Below are positions 32,630 through 43,452 of a stretch of 44,393 nt of DNA, piece by piece. The number at the start of each line of letters is the position of its first letter. The first letter of the stretch is position 1. Location of the stretch: NCBI GenBank assembly GCA_900088475.1, contig FLMG01001651.1:1-44393 (forward strand). Reading direction: 5' to 3'. The position numbers and the translations under genes were made by a program. This stretch comes from Hyphochytrium catenoides (Eukaryota > Sar > Hyphochytriomycetes > Hyphochytriales > Hyphochytriaceae). The notes under the pieces were generated by a model, which saw only the letters and a list, made by a program, of their open reading frames with translations, was not told the DNA's origin and did no database searches.

Positions 32630-34265
32630 CTACCCTTCTTCCTCGAAAATAAGATCTAGAGCCGTGCGTACTGACTCTGTAATATGATGCGGGTCAAATC
32701 TAGTCGGCTGGCCTTCTTTGTAGACACCGGTCTTGACTAATACCCCAGTCCAATGGTGTCCGGCCCCTAGGGCACCAGCTATGTCGGACTCTGGGTTATC
32801 GCCTATCATATAGTATCTATGTACTCCTTTGTAGCCCATTTGTTTGGCCTGATGGAGGTATGTTAGTGAGTGCTTGACAAAGACAACCCAAGAAAACATG
32901 ACCTGCTCCTCCATCGTTGATTCTGCAAAGTAGTAGCTGAGCTTATCCGGCTTCCCATACCAGGTACTTTGTAAAGGTCTAAAGGTGCATATGCAGGCGG
33001 GTAAGAGACGGGAAAAGGGAGAGTATGATAGAGAACAAACAGTTCCCTGGCAAGTGGAGGTATAATCACGGCAATAATGGGTTTGCAGTTACCTATTGGT
33101 GGCGCTTTCATAGAGGTGCTCTAATAGGCGCCCGAACACCCCCGATCCAAATCGGGGTAAGTGATACTCTGTCACATATCTATGAAAAGAAGGCAGCAGT
33201 CTTAGATACAGCGTCCCAGCGGGAGCGGGTAAAGAATACGTACTCAAAGTCTGGACAAGAGAAAAATATAGGGACCACCTGCTTGTCCGCTATGGTCCCT
33301 GGTCTCCCATCTGATCTTAGGACGTCGCAGAGGATCTTTACGAACGTCGCTCTCAGCCTCCAAGGTTTTCAGAGGGAATGAATCACCTGAGAACTCACCT
33401 GCATCTCCCGACTCCAAATAAGGGGGTCCATAAAGACCAAGACTGCGCCTATCGGTTCATGAAATCTGTCAACCTTAGGCACAGCCCTGGGCTCTATATC
33501 TGCACTGACAAAGTAAGTTCACTGGTATGCCCTGGCGCTATAGAAGGCTAGGTACTTACCAGGATAGAGGTGCGGGAATTGTTCATGATATTCATCTACT
33601 GTCACTATGTTACGGAAGCCATAACTGTAAGCAAGACAACCGTGTAACGTCAGTACAAGCGTCTCCGCTCATCTATCACCTTACCCCTACCTCTCAGAGA
33701 TCTCTTTGGCCTTCTCCTTTCCAACAACGAGCACCAGCTTTGATCCGTACTCGGGAATCAATGCCTTCATTGGGGTGTGCGCCAACTGCAGCTGTATCAG
33801 ATGTAGAGGTGTCAATTCAAGAACGATGACGAGCCGTAAGCAGCCACACTGACTTGATCGCTGTTGATCTTCAGGCCCTGCAGGATAATGGACGGAAATA
33901 GGAGAACACTGTGAGATTTGAGTTCATAGTGCAGAATGCGTGCTGAGCCATACAAGTTTCTTGCTTAGGATGTCTGCTCTTTCATCCTCAGTCTGTCCTC
34001 CACCATTCGTCATGAAGAGGTGCGGTACCCTGAAGTGTGGGTGAGGATAGATGAATAGCGTAAAGTCATACACAATGGCTTGCCTGTTCTTGCGGAGAAG
34101 CTCAATCGTGTCCACAGCACCAGGCAGCACCTCCGTGCCACGGTAAAGAACCCCATCTATGTCCATGACCACGCCAAAGGTGGACTTGGCACTCGTCGAA
34201 GAAAAAGTCCTCCTGCGTAAGCATCGATGCGATCGCCAGAGCATCTCCCCACTTCTTCGCAACAT
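32630..34265 (-). CDS. HDHD5: HAD-superfamily phosphatase, HDHD5/CECR5 type
   Basis: About ten exons from ATG 34265 to TAG 32630 give a full CECR5-type IIA HAD hydrolase. The N-terminus (MLRRSGEMLWRSHRCLRRR) is basic and suits mitochondrial import. Motif I is VVMDIDGVLYRG with the catalytic aspartates. Motif II is FMTNGGG, reached by removing a 42-nt intron. AHTPMKALIPEYG and LVLVVG follow, then EYHLPRFGSGVFGRLLEHLY, WYGKPDKLSYYFAE (motif III Lys) and YMIGDNPESDIAGA (motif IV). The family is a mitochondrial HAD group whose substrate is unknown. Some introns use GTC donors (GTCAGT, GTCATG). It converges on the CFA-like gene with 223 bases between stops and is divergent from condensin H. All catalytic motifs are intact. 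Confidence 0.9.
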
Positions 34266-34902
34266 AGCTCAACGTCTCAGCCCACTACCAGGAAAGACGC
34301 TGGTATTTAGAGGAGAAGCTCTTTACACTGTTCTGACCTATCGGCAGCGGCGGTGACTCTCTTCTGGTGTCTCCGAATCAAGCCCTGCTCATCTACGTCT
34401 GGAGTGGACCAGTGAGCTCTGTCCTGTGCGATCATCGTGCCAGCAAGTTGATAGGCAGATTGCTTGACTTGCTTGATGAACGTGAAGCTTTCTCTTCTTA
34501 CCTCCCCTCTGCTACTCTGGGTTATCACAAAGGAATCCAAGCCTTCGATTCTATAATAGTTACCTTTTCGCACCGACATCCGTTAACGGCCCATGAAGGT
34601 CCGCTTAGTTGCAAAATTCAAAATCACAGTAAATTGTATTGATTCTCTGCCGTTCTGGCGCTCTGTCTTCTACAAGTAGCAAGAGCAGACCTCCTCTATA
34701 TCCCCAGCTCCGCGGATCCGAAGGAGAATCTGAGTGTGCTCGTTCAGTCTATCACGCCCCGATGATTCACACCTGAAGACTCATTGCAGAGTTATAGGGG
34801 CCAGCTCCTGGTCAGAAAGGCTGTGCGCACTAAGCATTTAGACCCTAATCCATCTGGTCACCGTTAAAATACTCAAACTCTGTACCGGGACGATAAGGAA
34901 AG
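34266..34902. other. Divergent intergenic region, HDHD5 / condensin H
   Basis: This 637-base spacer separates two divergent starts and probably holds both promoters. A 90-codon open frame on the - strand (34579-34307) has no recognisable character and is left unannotated. Confidence 0.45.
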
Positions 34903-37900
34903 ATGGCATTGAAACATAGGAGACTTACAATTGGCCAGGGCGACGGGACTCCTGATGGCCCAGATGGGCAAGCAAAGCTCGCCGAAAACGATGATGCAGA
35001 CGAGCGTATCAAAAGGTTCCTCACTATCGAGCACATTCCTTTCTGGTCAGACCGCTGATTATGTCCTTTCAGGCGATTATCGAGAGCTTTTGAGTCCAGG
35101 AGGAAGTCCCTGGGTCCTGGCAAGTCCCCATTCAAATCTCATAGTGAAATTGCAGAGATGTATGCGGCCATTATCAAGATGGCTTCTGAAAATGTAAGTG
35201 TTAGAGCGATGCATGCGCCAAACACAGTCATCATGAACCACTAACCGATCCCATACAGAAAATTAATCAAAAGAACGCTTGGTCTCTACACCTAATTGAC
35301 CATGTGGATGACCTCATCGAAGACTCCCAGTAAGTTAAGTGCCATTATTCGTGGCCTCTCATTCATCTCAAGGGTATACGCCCACAGTCCGACTAACTGT
35401 GTTACGCAGCAACAAAGCGAAGCAGCATGAGACATATAACTTCCAGAAAGCCAGCTGCACCCTAGACGCGAGTGTTAAGATATATTCCTATCGAGTGGAC
35501 GACACCTACTCTGCTTCCTTCAAGATCCTCGAAAACTTGAGCAGGACAGGAGGAGGAGGAGGTAGCTATGGTGTATGTAGGTTCTTTCTTCTTTCAATGA
35601 TTACTGAGTTCTCATGTGTAGAAAGTAAACAAGGAGAGGAGGAAGATGTCGTGGGACAGGAAAAGACTGCTGCCCGGAAGGTGAGTCTAAGCTCCTGCCA
35701 TTTCTCCCTCATTTACTCTTCTCCTCATGTTTTACCCTGTTCCTTGGGCTCTTATCCATAAGATGACTTCTTGATCTATAGCATAACACCTCTTGCCCAA
35801 CTCGCAAGAAACTAACTCTTGGTCGCCAGTTTACACCGACAGCTACCTTGGAGCAAAACCTTAACAACATCAACGTGAAAAACTTTGACCTAGCATTTGA
35901 TCTGGATCCACTGTTCATGAAGGTACTATCTCAGTGCGGACGTTCATTTTACTCTAAAGCTGACTTCTGCTGCAGATGTCACAAAAATTTGATGAGGGAG
36001 GAGCTAGGGGTATGCTCCTGGCCAACCTGGTGAGCTTCTACGACTAGGAGAAGATAATTTCGCCTCAAGAAATGCTCATACTCCGCTCGATTCCCACCAT
36101 TAGAACTTAGGCAACAATTGCAATCTTATATTCGATTCATCGGAGACCTCTCAGGCGAAAGCCTTCACCGACGAATCCAGCTCCGCAGACGCGAAGGAGA
36201 CCATTGATGTTTCTTCGTTGTCTGCCACATTTGTCTCTATTTGTCCAAATGTTGAGGTACGTATCACCTACTCTCAGTGAGGTACCAATTAGGAAAGAGA
36301 AGAGACTTCACATAAACTTGTAACTATCTTTTTGGCAAAGGGATAGCTGTATCTCTCCCATACAGATTCCCCTACAACCCTGTTCCGTCCCCTTCTGACT
36401 TTTCTGCTGGGCTGCGACTTCTTGTCACACTAGGAAGTTCAAGTATGTCCCCGTTTAGAGGTGCTCTACAACAAGATAGAAGCGCTGAAGACCGGGTCGG
36501 GCTATACTAGGGAAAAGGTACCTCTTGGTCTCTTAGATTGCCAGACTTTCACTAACTTCACATGAATCTAGGGAGATAAAGCTTCGCCTGAGGACGAAGA
36601 TTCTGACGTAGATGAGGCTCAGTATGACTTCGGATATGGAGAGTCTGACACTGAAGATCACTTACAGGTGCTTTAGCTGATTCCTTAAGTCAGGGTAGAC
36701 TCCTAAAGACCTAACGCTATCTTGGAAGCTAGCCGTGGCAACAGGAAGAGCAACTGCAGGAAAACCTTGGCCGAGAATCAGAGGAACCAATCACTCAGAA
36801 GTCTATGAAGGACGAGAATAGCTTTTCCACTTCCACAACAAGTGGCATACTCGATCAGATATCCTTTTCACAGCGCGTTCTACCCTCTATCTAGCCATTC
36901 CTCTCTTCTTTGCTGCATAATCAGATATCTGCGTCTGCGAAATGAAAGTTTGTCTCTTACATCATGAACACATAGAGCTAGTTCTCTTGGAGTCACTGGA
37001 GTCAGACTTCTCCAATGAATACGCTTATTTTGACCCGAAAAGGATGCAGAACTGGGCTGGCGCCAACCATTGGAAATTTTCGTCAGCAGCAAAGCGGAAA
37101 GAACAGCACAGCAGCGACCTTGGGACGTCGGGTGGTGTACCTGAAAATCACGAAGTCGGTGCTGAAAAGTAAGTCAAAGACCTATGCCCAGCTATTATTG
37201 ACGTTGTATGAAGGTTCTACCTACTACGGATAACCTTGGCAGGACACTAACAAAGTTTCTCTTCCATATCTGCTCCAATTGGCTCACGGCTACTACTGCA
37301 GGCCCTCCAGAAAGAAAAAGGCGCCTTTCCTCATTGACTTTTGGGCTGATCCTGCTGCCATCAATGATCGATTTGATAAGCCTTCCCGATCTATGACCTC
37401 TACGCAACTTACCGCCGCGGCGCTTACCAAGGCACAAAACTCTGCTGCTTCGCTCATTCTTCCGAACGATTTGCACTTCAAAGTATCAGATTTGCTAACG
37501 CTCTTCACGAAGAAACGAGTTCTGTTAAAGAACTATAGTCCTCTCCAAGCCTCTTCTCCGTCCACTGGGGGAGGGGCTTATTCGGCTTTCTATGCACATC
37601 CAAACCCTGCCTCAAGCGACCTTGAGGACGAGGACGGAGGGGAATTTGTAGGTGGATTTGGAGATGAGAGTGATGGAGAAGAAGAGGTTCGGCCAGGAGA
37701 AGGGCCCCGTCTGGATACTGCATCGGGTCTAATTGTTGATGACTTTGCCGGTAAGTATTCCCTTTAGATGCATCGTCTCGCTCCTTTCTATTCTTCTTTA
37801 TCGAAGTGACACTAAACGTTAGGAGATCATCCTATACACCATAACCGGGTCTGTTGTCACTCCTTACAGGCGATAGGTTATTAACTTCTTCTTCAATACC

Positions 37901-38464
37901 TCCACGACCTCATTGCTTTCTTCTACAGTGTCAGGGCTCATTCAAGCAGACAGGAAAGTAGAACGAATTCAGCTAAATCATGCGACGGTAGCGAAGAAGG
38001 TAGATGTAAAGAGGCTGAAGGAAAACCTCTGGGACTATGTGGGCCACACAGCTAGCAGCCCGGAAGCAGACAAAATCCAAACCCCTGCTTCCTCCGCCGC
38101 TGCCATGGAAGAGGAAAGGGTAAGTCTGAATCTCCATCTGAGCATCTTTAAGATCTCACTTACACTTGTCTCTTTTGCAACATACCACATAGCAAAAGGA
38201 AACGCAGTCAGAAAAGCAAGAACTAACGTTCAGTAAGACCATGGGAGCGGTATCCAATAATGTAAGCCATTTATCCGGAACGGTGCCACGCCTCTCAGAT
38301 GTCGGACATGGACGCTTACAGACAGCATTCTTTTGCTCTATCAGGTCCCTTCAAACGTGACCGTACCATTTTACTTCATTTGCTTGCTACACTTGGCGAA
38401 TGAGAAGCACCTTTCTCTAGTAGGACAGGAAGATCTGTCTGACTTCAAGATTTATCAAGATTAG
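34903..38464 (+). CDS. NCAPH: Condensin complex subunit 2 (CAP-H, Barren, kleisin)
   Basis: About sixteen short exons from ATG 34903 to TAG 38462-38464 spell out a CAP-H kleisin. Signatures in order: [13 protein letters not shown] and [19 protein letters not shown] (N-terminal, SMC2-neck side); [28 protein letters not shown]; a central acidic region ([19 protein letters not shown]); [38 protein letters not shown]; and the winged-helix end [12 protein letters not shown] with LSDFKIYQD. The kleisin bridges SMC2 and SMC4 heads and recruits the HEAT subunits to compact mitotic chromosomes. Most introns have GTAAGT or GTGAGT donors. One junction near 36830-36970 is not settled; the best fit uses a GTGGCA donor. 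No essential block is missing. Confidence 0.92.
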
Positions 38465-38778
38465 AATCTTTACTAAAGAAGAAAAGACGAAGAAGTCTGC
38501 ATTGATTCGCTTTGAGGAAGGGCGGGTTGACCTGCAGACGACGCACAGAACAAATAGCCAAAAATGCAGCGAACTGAAGCTGGCATAAATATAGGAGATG
38601 ATGAGCTACAGAAGGGTCCCGAGCCCCCAAGCTTGAGGGGCAATAAACGGAGCTTACGCAGCGGCAGCTGATAAGTGACGAAAGCTCAGAGTGAGGGTAG
38701 AATGGAGGGATGGAGAGTCAAGACAATAAATAGTGTGTGAACGGTTTTCTTCTAGCATGCGTGCGTCCTAAAACGTCA
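38465..38778. other. Convergent intergenic region
   Basis: A 314-base gap between the stops of condensin H and the GPCR-PIPK gene. No gene seen; presumably both 3' untranslated regions. Confidence 0.5.
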
Positions 38779-41700
38779 CTAGCATGGATTCTTTTCTGGG
38801 GTCCAAGCGACGAACGGGAACGGTTCTCTGTCGGGAGAAGTAATGGTCCACACCTCTTGAGTTAGAAGGTCTGATGAGAGGATATTGGCATCATATTCTT
38901 CGCCCCTGTAAGTTCAGCCACCCAGGAGAAGGTTAAGTTAGGAGTGTCAAGTGTCGGAGAGTTACTGAATAAAGGCGAGCACTTACCCTTCAGGGCCTTG
39001 CTCACAAATTGCTGCAGGAAGGGCAAAGGCTCCTCCATCGGGAGAGGAAGCTGACGATCGAGTTCCTGCTCTGCTTCTTCTGCGAAGGGTAGTAGCAGTC
39101 TGAGTGTTTCTTCGATGGCCTGTCACTCTCTCCTTGCCATTTAGTACAAGCTCCTCCACGACATTGGTCTGGAACCTAAGAAACACAGTTAGGGGCAGAC
39201 TCGATTCGAAAGAATAGGATTATAGAGATGGACACGAATTCTTTATGGATAGTCCTGAAGTCACTGGTGGATGCGGCAACGATGGAGCGAACTGAAAGCG
39301 AAGCACAGGAGAACTGTGGCCATATCGTACCTCTTGGCATAGAGATCAGGTCTTATGCAGGAAATCCCATTCGCGGACTGGCCCAGGATGTACACCCTCA
39401 GACAATGCTCGAGCCTCTTCCTCCACGACCAGCGGGTCAAAATATCAATGATCCCAATGAAGTACGTGCCTGGACCCCTTACGACATTTGCCCTGATCCC
39501 TCCCTTGCTCCTCCTAAAGAACATAGGTCGACCTGCCGTCTGCTGACCGCTTCGCCAACTTGCTGTGTCGGATGGAGACGCAACTGAAACTCCCCCGGTT
39601 TCACCTCCTCGGGAAGAGGGTATGAGAATGGGACGGAGACCCGTAGAGGAAAGAGTGTGATTGTCGCAAGAAGAACTTTGCAGTGTTGGGGGATTCAAGG
39701 TTAGCGAAGGGCAGGAGGAGGTTGAACGAGGATTAGCTCTATGTCTCAGTGCGCTTCCTGGAGGGCTTTGTTGCATTGGACTCGCTCCTGGAAGAGAGGG
39801 TGACCGATCACTACGCATGAAGGTTGGTGTGTTTGAGACTCCGGCCACTGGCGGGGAGGAGGATGAGAGTATCTCTTCTCCTGCTTCAGGAGGGGCTTCG
39901 AAGGCTCTATAGTGTATCCCCACCAGCAGGCTGTAGTCAAGACTATTTATCTCGGCCAGAAAGAGTGAATCTGTGTGCAACTGCATGAGAATCTTGTTGG
40001 CCACAGAAGTTTCCACATCGAGTCTCCTTCCACCCCAATTCATGTCCTTTCCCACTGATTCACTTGCGTGTCGCAAGCCATACGCTTGGTTCGGACATGG
40101 GGCTTTGGACATACCTAGTGAGCAAAAAAATAGTCCAATGAGTCCCATGCCTTAAGGCTAGCTTCAGCCAATAAGCTGACTTTCTAAGCGAATGCAGTGA
40201 ACCAAAGCATCAATAGATGGAATGGTGTTCCATTGCCGAGGGAAGGTAGACAGACAGAGAGAGAGACAGAGAGAGACACAGACAGGGGTGGAGAGAGAAA
40301 GAAAGACGGAGAGAGACAGAAAAGAAGAGATGAACAGACAGTGAATTAAGAAAGGCAGAAAGGAGAGGAATTGATCAGGTAGCAGCTCAGGGAAGAGCGA
40401 ACAACGAAAAATGTGCTGAGGATTGGTATTGTGACTGCAGAAATGACAGGACAATGTTTGTCTGGGAAGCAGAAGGACTATACCGATGACAAATTTGGCG
40501 CCGCAATAATTGCAAATTGCTTTCCTCCCCGGCTCATTGGATCGATCAATCCTGCCCACCCAAGAGCCCTTGAGATCGAACCGTTCATGAATTCTCAACG
40601 GAGTGTCAAAGACCGTCTGTAGGCAGATGAAGCGCACGACCTTGTTGTACATAGTCAGCTCATACGCGCCGAGAATGCGGGCGATAAGTGTGTCTGGATT
40701 GTTCTTGAGGTGATCTGGAGTGAGTGGGACAAAATATGAGAGAGAGACACACAGAGAGAGAGAGGGAGCGAGTGAGAGAACCGAAAAAGAGAGAGAGAGA
40801 GAGAGTGAGAATGAGAGAGATGCGAAAGAGTGGAACCGACGGGAAACCATGGGTGGCGTGGGAAAGGGAGAAGAAACCTCAGCCTGAAGGACCTTCGTGG
40901 CCTTTACTGACCTATGTAGTTCGGCAAGATCTCCAGGAGGAAGTCCAGTTCGTCTTTCTTACACGTTTTCACTATGAAGCGATTATCTCCGGTGAAGTAT
41001 AGAAAGGCCCCGCTTTTACCCTCGCTGTACTTCTCACTGGCTTTTCCTTTGAAAGACTCCAGGAAGATGGTTGATTTAATGCCAAAGAGCTCCCTTACTG
41101 TCGCGAACTCTTGAGGCCTCTGGTCAGTGAACTCAACCTTGTTGAAAGTGTCAGTGCCCGGAGAGAGTGTGTGCCGTCTTGATTGTTGCCTTAGTACGCC
41201 TCTTCCTGTCTTGATCTCCTCTTCAACCAGTGTGACGCTGCGTGTAATCCCTATGGTGGTATAGTATATGATCTCATGCCGAAGCGCCCAGTTGATTGAG
41301 TCATTTTCCAACACTCTGGAGGAAGAGAGTGGGAGAAGGAAACATCAATAAAGAAGGGTATCTAAGCTACATTTGCGAGCCTGACACTATCAATCGTAGA
41401 AGAGATAGATAAGACACGCGATGGACCACAACAGTAGAGGCAGACGAGAACTCGCCAGAGTATAAGTAGGAGCGCGAGGACCCAATGTCTCCAGGGAGAT
41501 TATGTTAAATGGATTGCATGAATGGCAAGTAAGATTGAGGAAAGAGTAGAAAGCGATGAACCTGTCCCAGTCATTTCTGCGCCAGGCCTCATACGCTCTT
41601 CGGATCTTGTTCGCCTTCGCCCACAAAGCTGCATTTACTAAACCCTTAGCACCGGTAAGGAACTGCAGCATCGTGTTACATGGTCCGCAGTACGGAAGAA

Positions 41701-42738
41701 ACATCAGGAGGGTGTAGACTCCACCGAGGAAGGTCCAGTAGAGAGTGAAGGCCTTGATGTAAAGCTGGGATTGGGATAGATCGTACAAGAGGATTATCCG
41801 CCAGATAAGGGTGTTTGCCCGGGGAAGGAAGAGTCACGGGCGAAAGGCAAGTGAGTTAGTTACCATTTCTTTTCCATATGGCGGTGATTGTACCTTCAAG
41901 AGAGAAAGGACGTGTTGCCTAGCCGCAAAGGATTCTGGCAATCCTTTCTTCAGTCTTTGCTGTACGAAGAAGAAAATGATTGCCACCACTATGTAGATTG
42001 TGGCTATGGGAAAGACCAACAGGACGTAGGACCATCCGCTGAAGTCTAGACGAAGAGAGTGTAAGTCTCTTGGAGAACGCAAGAAGTGGCCCACAAGGTG
42101 AACCAAGACGACCCATAGAGACCTCTTGTGCACAGACTTAGGGAGAGTTAACCTACCCGAGGCCAACTCGTTCTTTATCCAGCAGAATCCCAGTGCGGAG
42201 AGCCCACTCTTCCCGGAGTACCAGAGGATAACTGCGGATATGCTGCTCACTGTCCAGACGAAGATATGATAAGAGAGAATCTGGAGGAAATCTGTCTGAA
42301 ATGGGTTCATGGTCTTCACATGCAGGTCCGCAGCAAGACATAGCAGATAGAGCTCTGTCCCTAGGAGGAAAAACTGCAGCGCGGTATGGTGAGCAAACAA
42401 TTGTGTCGGAAACAGCGAAGCAAGGTACGCTAGCAGAGGAAGTGTACAAATGTCATCTCTCTTGAAGGAAGCGGCCAGTGATATGGCGCACGCACTTGTG
42501 AGAGAGGGCCTGTCTTGTCGCATCCTAGCTCATCCTCAGCTCCAACGCCAGCCAGGTAGATGACATTAAAGCCAAGGGAAAACACTGACATCCAGAATAT
42601 CAATCCATTCGGATGGCTCTTCAATGGCAAGAAGAGCTGATACGAGATGATAACAAAGAGGCAAGATAACAACGAGATAATGGCCCCCGACACTTGGGCC
42701 ACTGTATGGCCCGTGGCCCCGTCGTCATCCGTTGCCAT
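38779..42738 (-). CDS. GPCR-PIPK: seven-TM receptor fused to phosphatidylinositol phosphate kinase
   Basis: From ATG 42738 the first exons encode a seven-TM domain: AIISLLSCLFVIISYQLF, FWMSVFSLGFNVIYLAG, HHTALQFFLLGTELYLLCL, a helix before LGFCWIKNE, YVLLVFPIATIYIVVAIIFF, FTLYWTFLGGVYTLLMF, and a last segment containing TGAKGLVNAALWA. An intron at 41316-41561 leads to a PIPK domain: LRHEIIYYTTIG, ATP loop GKSGAFLYFTGDNRFIVKT, ERFDLKGSWVGR, NSLDYSLLVGIH, YFIGIIDILT and YAKRF. The C-terminus (from 38905) ends at TAG 38779. Other introns: 41765-41863, 40715-40911, 40115-40483, 39176-39330 and 38906-38987. The family links a receptor to local phosphoinositide synthesis at a membrane. A Ser/Pro-rich insert of about 130 residues splits the kinase C-lobe. 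The kinase motifs look active. Confidence 0.92.
40247..40325 (-). repeat. CT/GT microsatellite inside a PIPK intron
   Basis: On the gene's sense (-) strand this reads as CTCTCTGT units. It lies within the 369-nt intron 40115-40483, the longest intron I placed in this gene, upstream of the acceptor. Confidence 0.85.
40737..40822 (-). repeat. CT microsatellite inside a PIPK intron
   Basis: CTCTCT units on the sense strand lie just upstream of the acceptor at 40715 and serve as its polypyrimidine tract, in the intron 40715-40911. Confidence 0.85.
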
Positions 42739-43452
42739 GAGGGCTAGGGATCTGGAAGAGCAATGATCATCGGTAACTCTGGGACATTGCCCCTAACCGT
42801 GCTGCTTACTGAAAGCCAAGTTGTAGACACCTTAAGCACTGACTCATCCCTCTTAGAGAATCTTAACGTCAGCCTCACGCCGTGGGAGTACTGACTTCTG
42901 GTGCCAGAGGAAGTGCAAGTAGCCCGTCAATAAGGCAAATTGAGTTCAGTTCTTGCTGGATTTCGGTAGAATCGAATGAGACTCTCACTAGGTAAGGTTC
43001 CTTCGAGTAGCGCGGCGCAGGATCAGGCCCTGTCGACTATCTCTGTGGCGGGCACTGAAGGAGGAGCTGCGGTTCGCGAGCAATGACCGCATCTCTTCCA
43101 CCAGACAGAGAGATCTGTAACGCCCTCCTGGTAAATTGACCAAAGAATCATCCTCTTGCCTGTCAAGTACAAGTAAGCCTTGCCTTGTTTTCAACAAAGT
43201 CTGTAAACTGGGAGTACTGCACAAGTGGCCTGAGAGATTTCCACAAAGTTATTGACAGGGAACTTTCTTTTTTCACGTAAAGTTGCAGGATGCTAGTGAA
43301 TATTAGCATTAATCCACAGTAAATATGATTGACTTGGACCCCTTGACCTACCAGTTCTGGTCATTCAGGTCTCAGGTCATGACGCTTCAGATCCCGCAGA
43401 TTCATTTGAGATCTCTTCAGGATTGTCGTGGTGCTCTCGGTGGCTTTTATCA
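42739..43452. other. Spacer between two tandem - strand genes
   Basis: No gene I can defend. A 78-codon open frame at 42988-43224 (-) has no linked exons or known motif. Confidence 0.4.

Noticed and set aside
33120..33160. Apparent frameshift in HDHD5 at PRFGSGVFGR
   Set aside because: Recounting the run of five Cs on the + strand shows the frame is intact.
40164..40850. 228-codon - strand frame with Ser/Leu repeats around the PIPK activation region
   Set aside because: It reads through two introns whose CT microsatellites translate as Ser-Leu repeats; only the part between 40484 and 40714 is exon.
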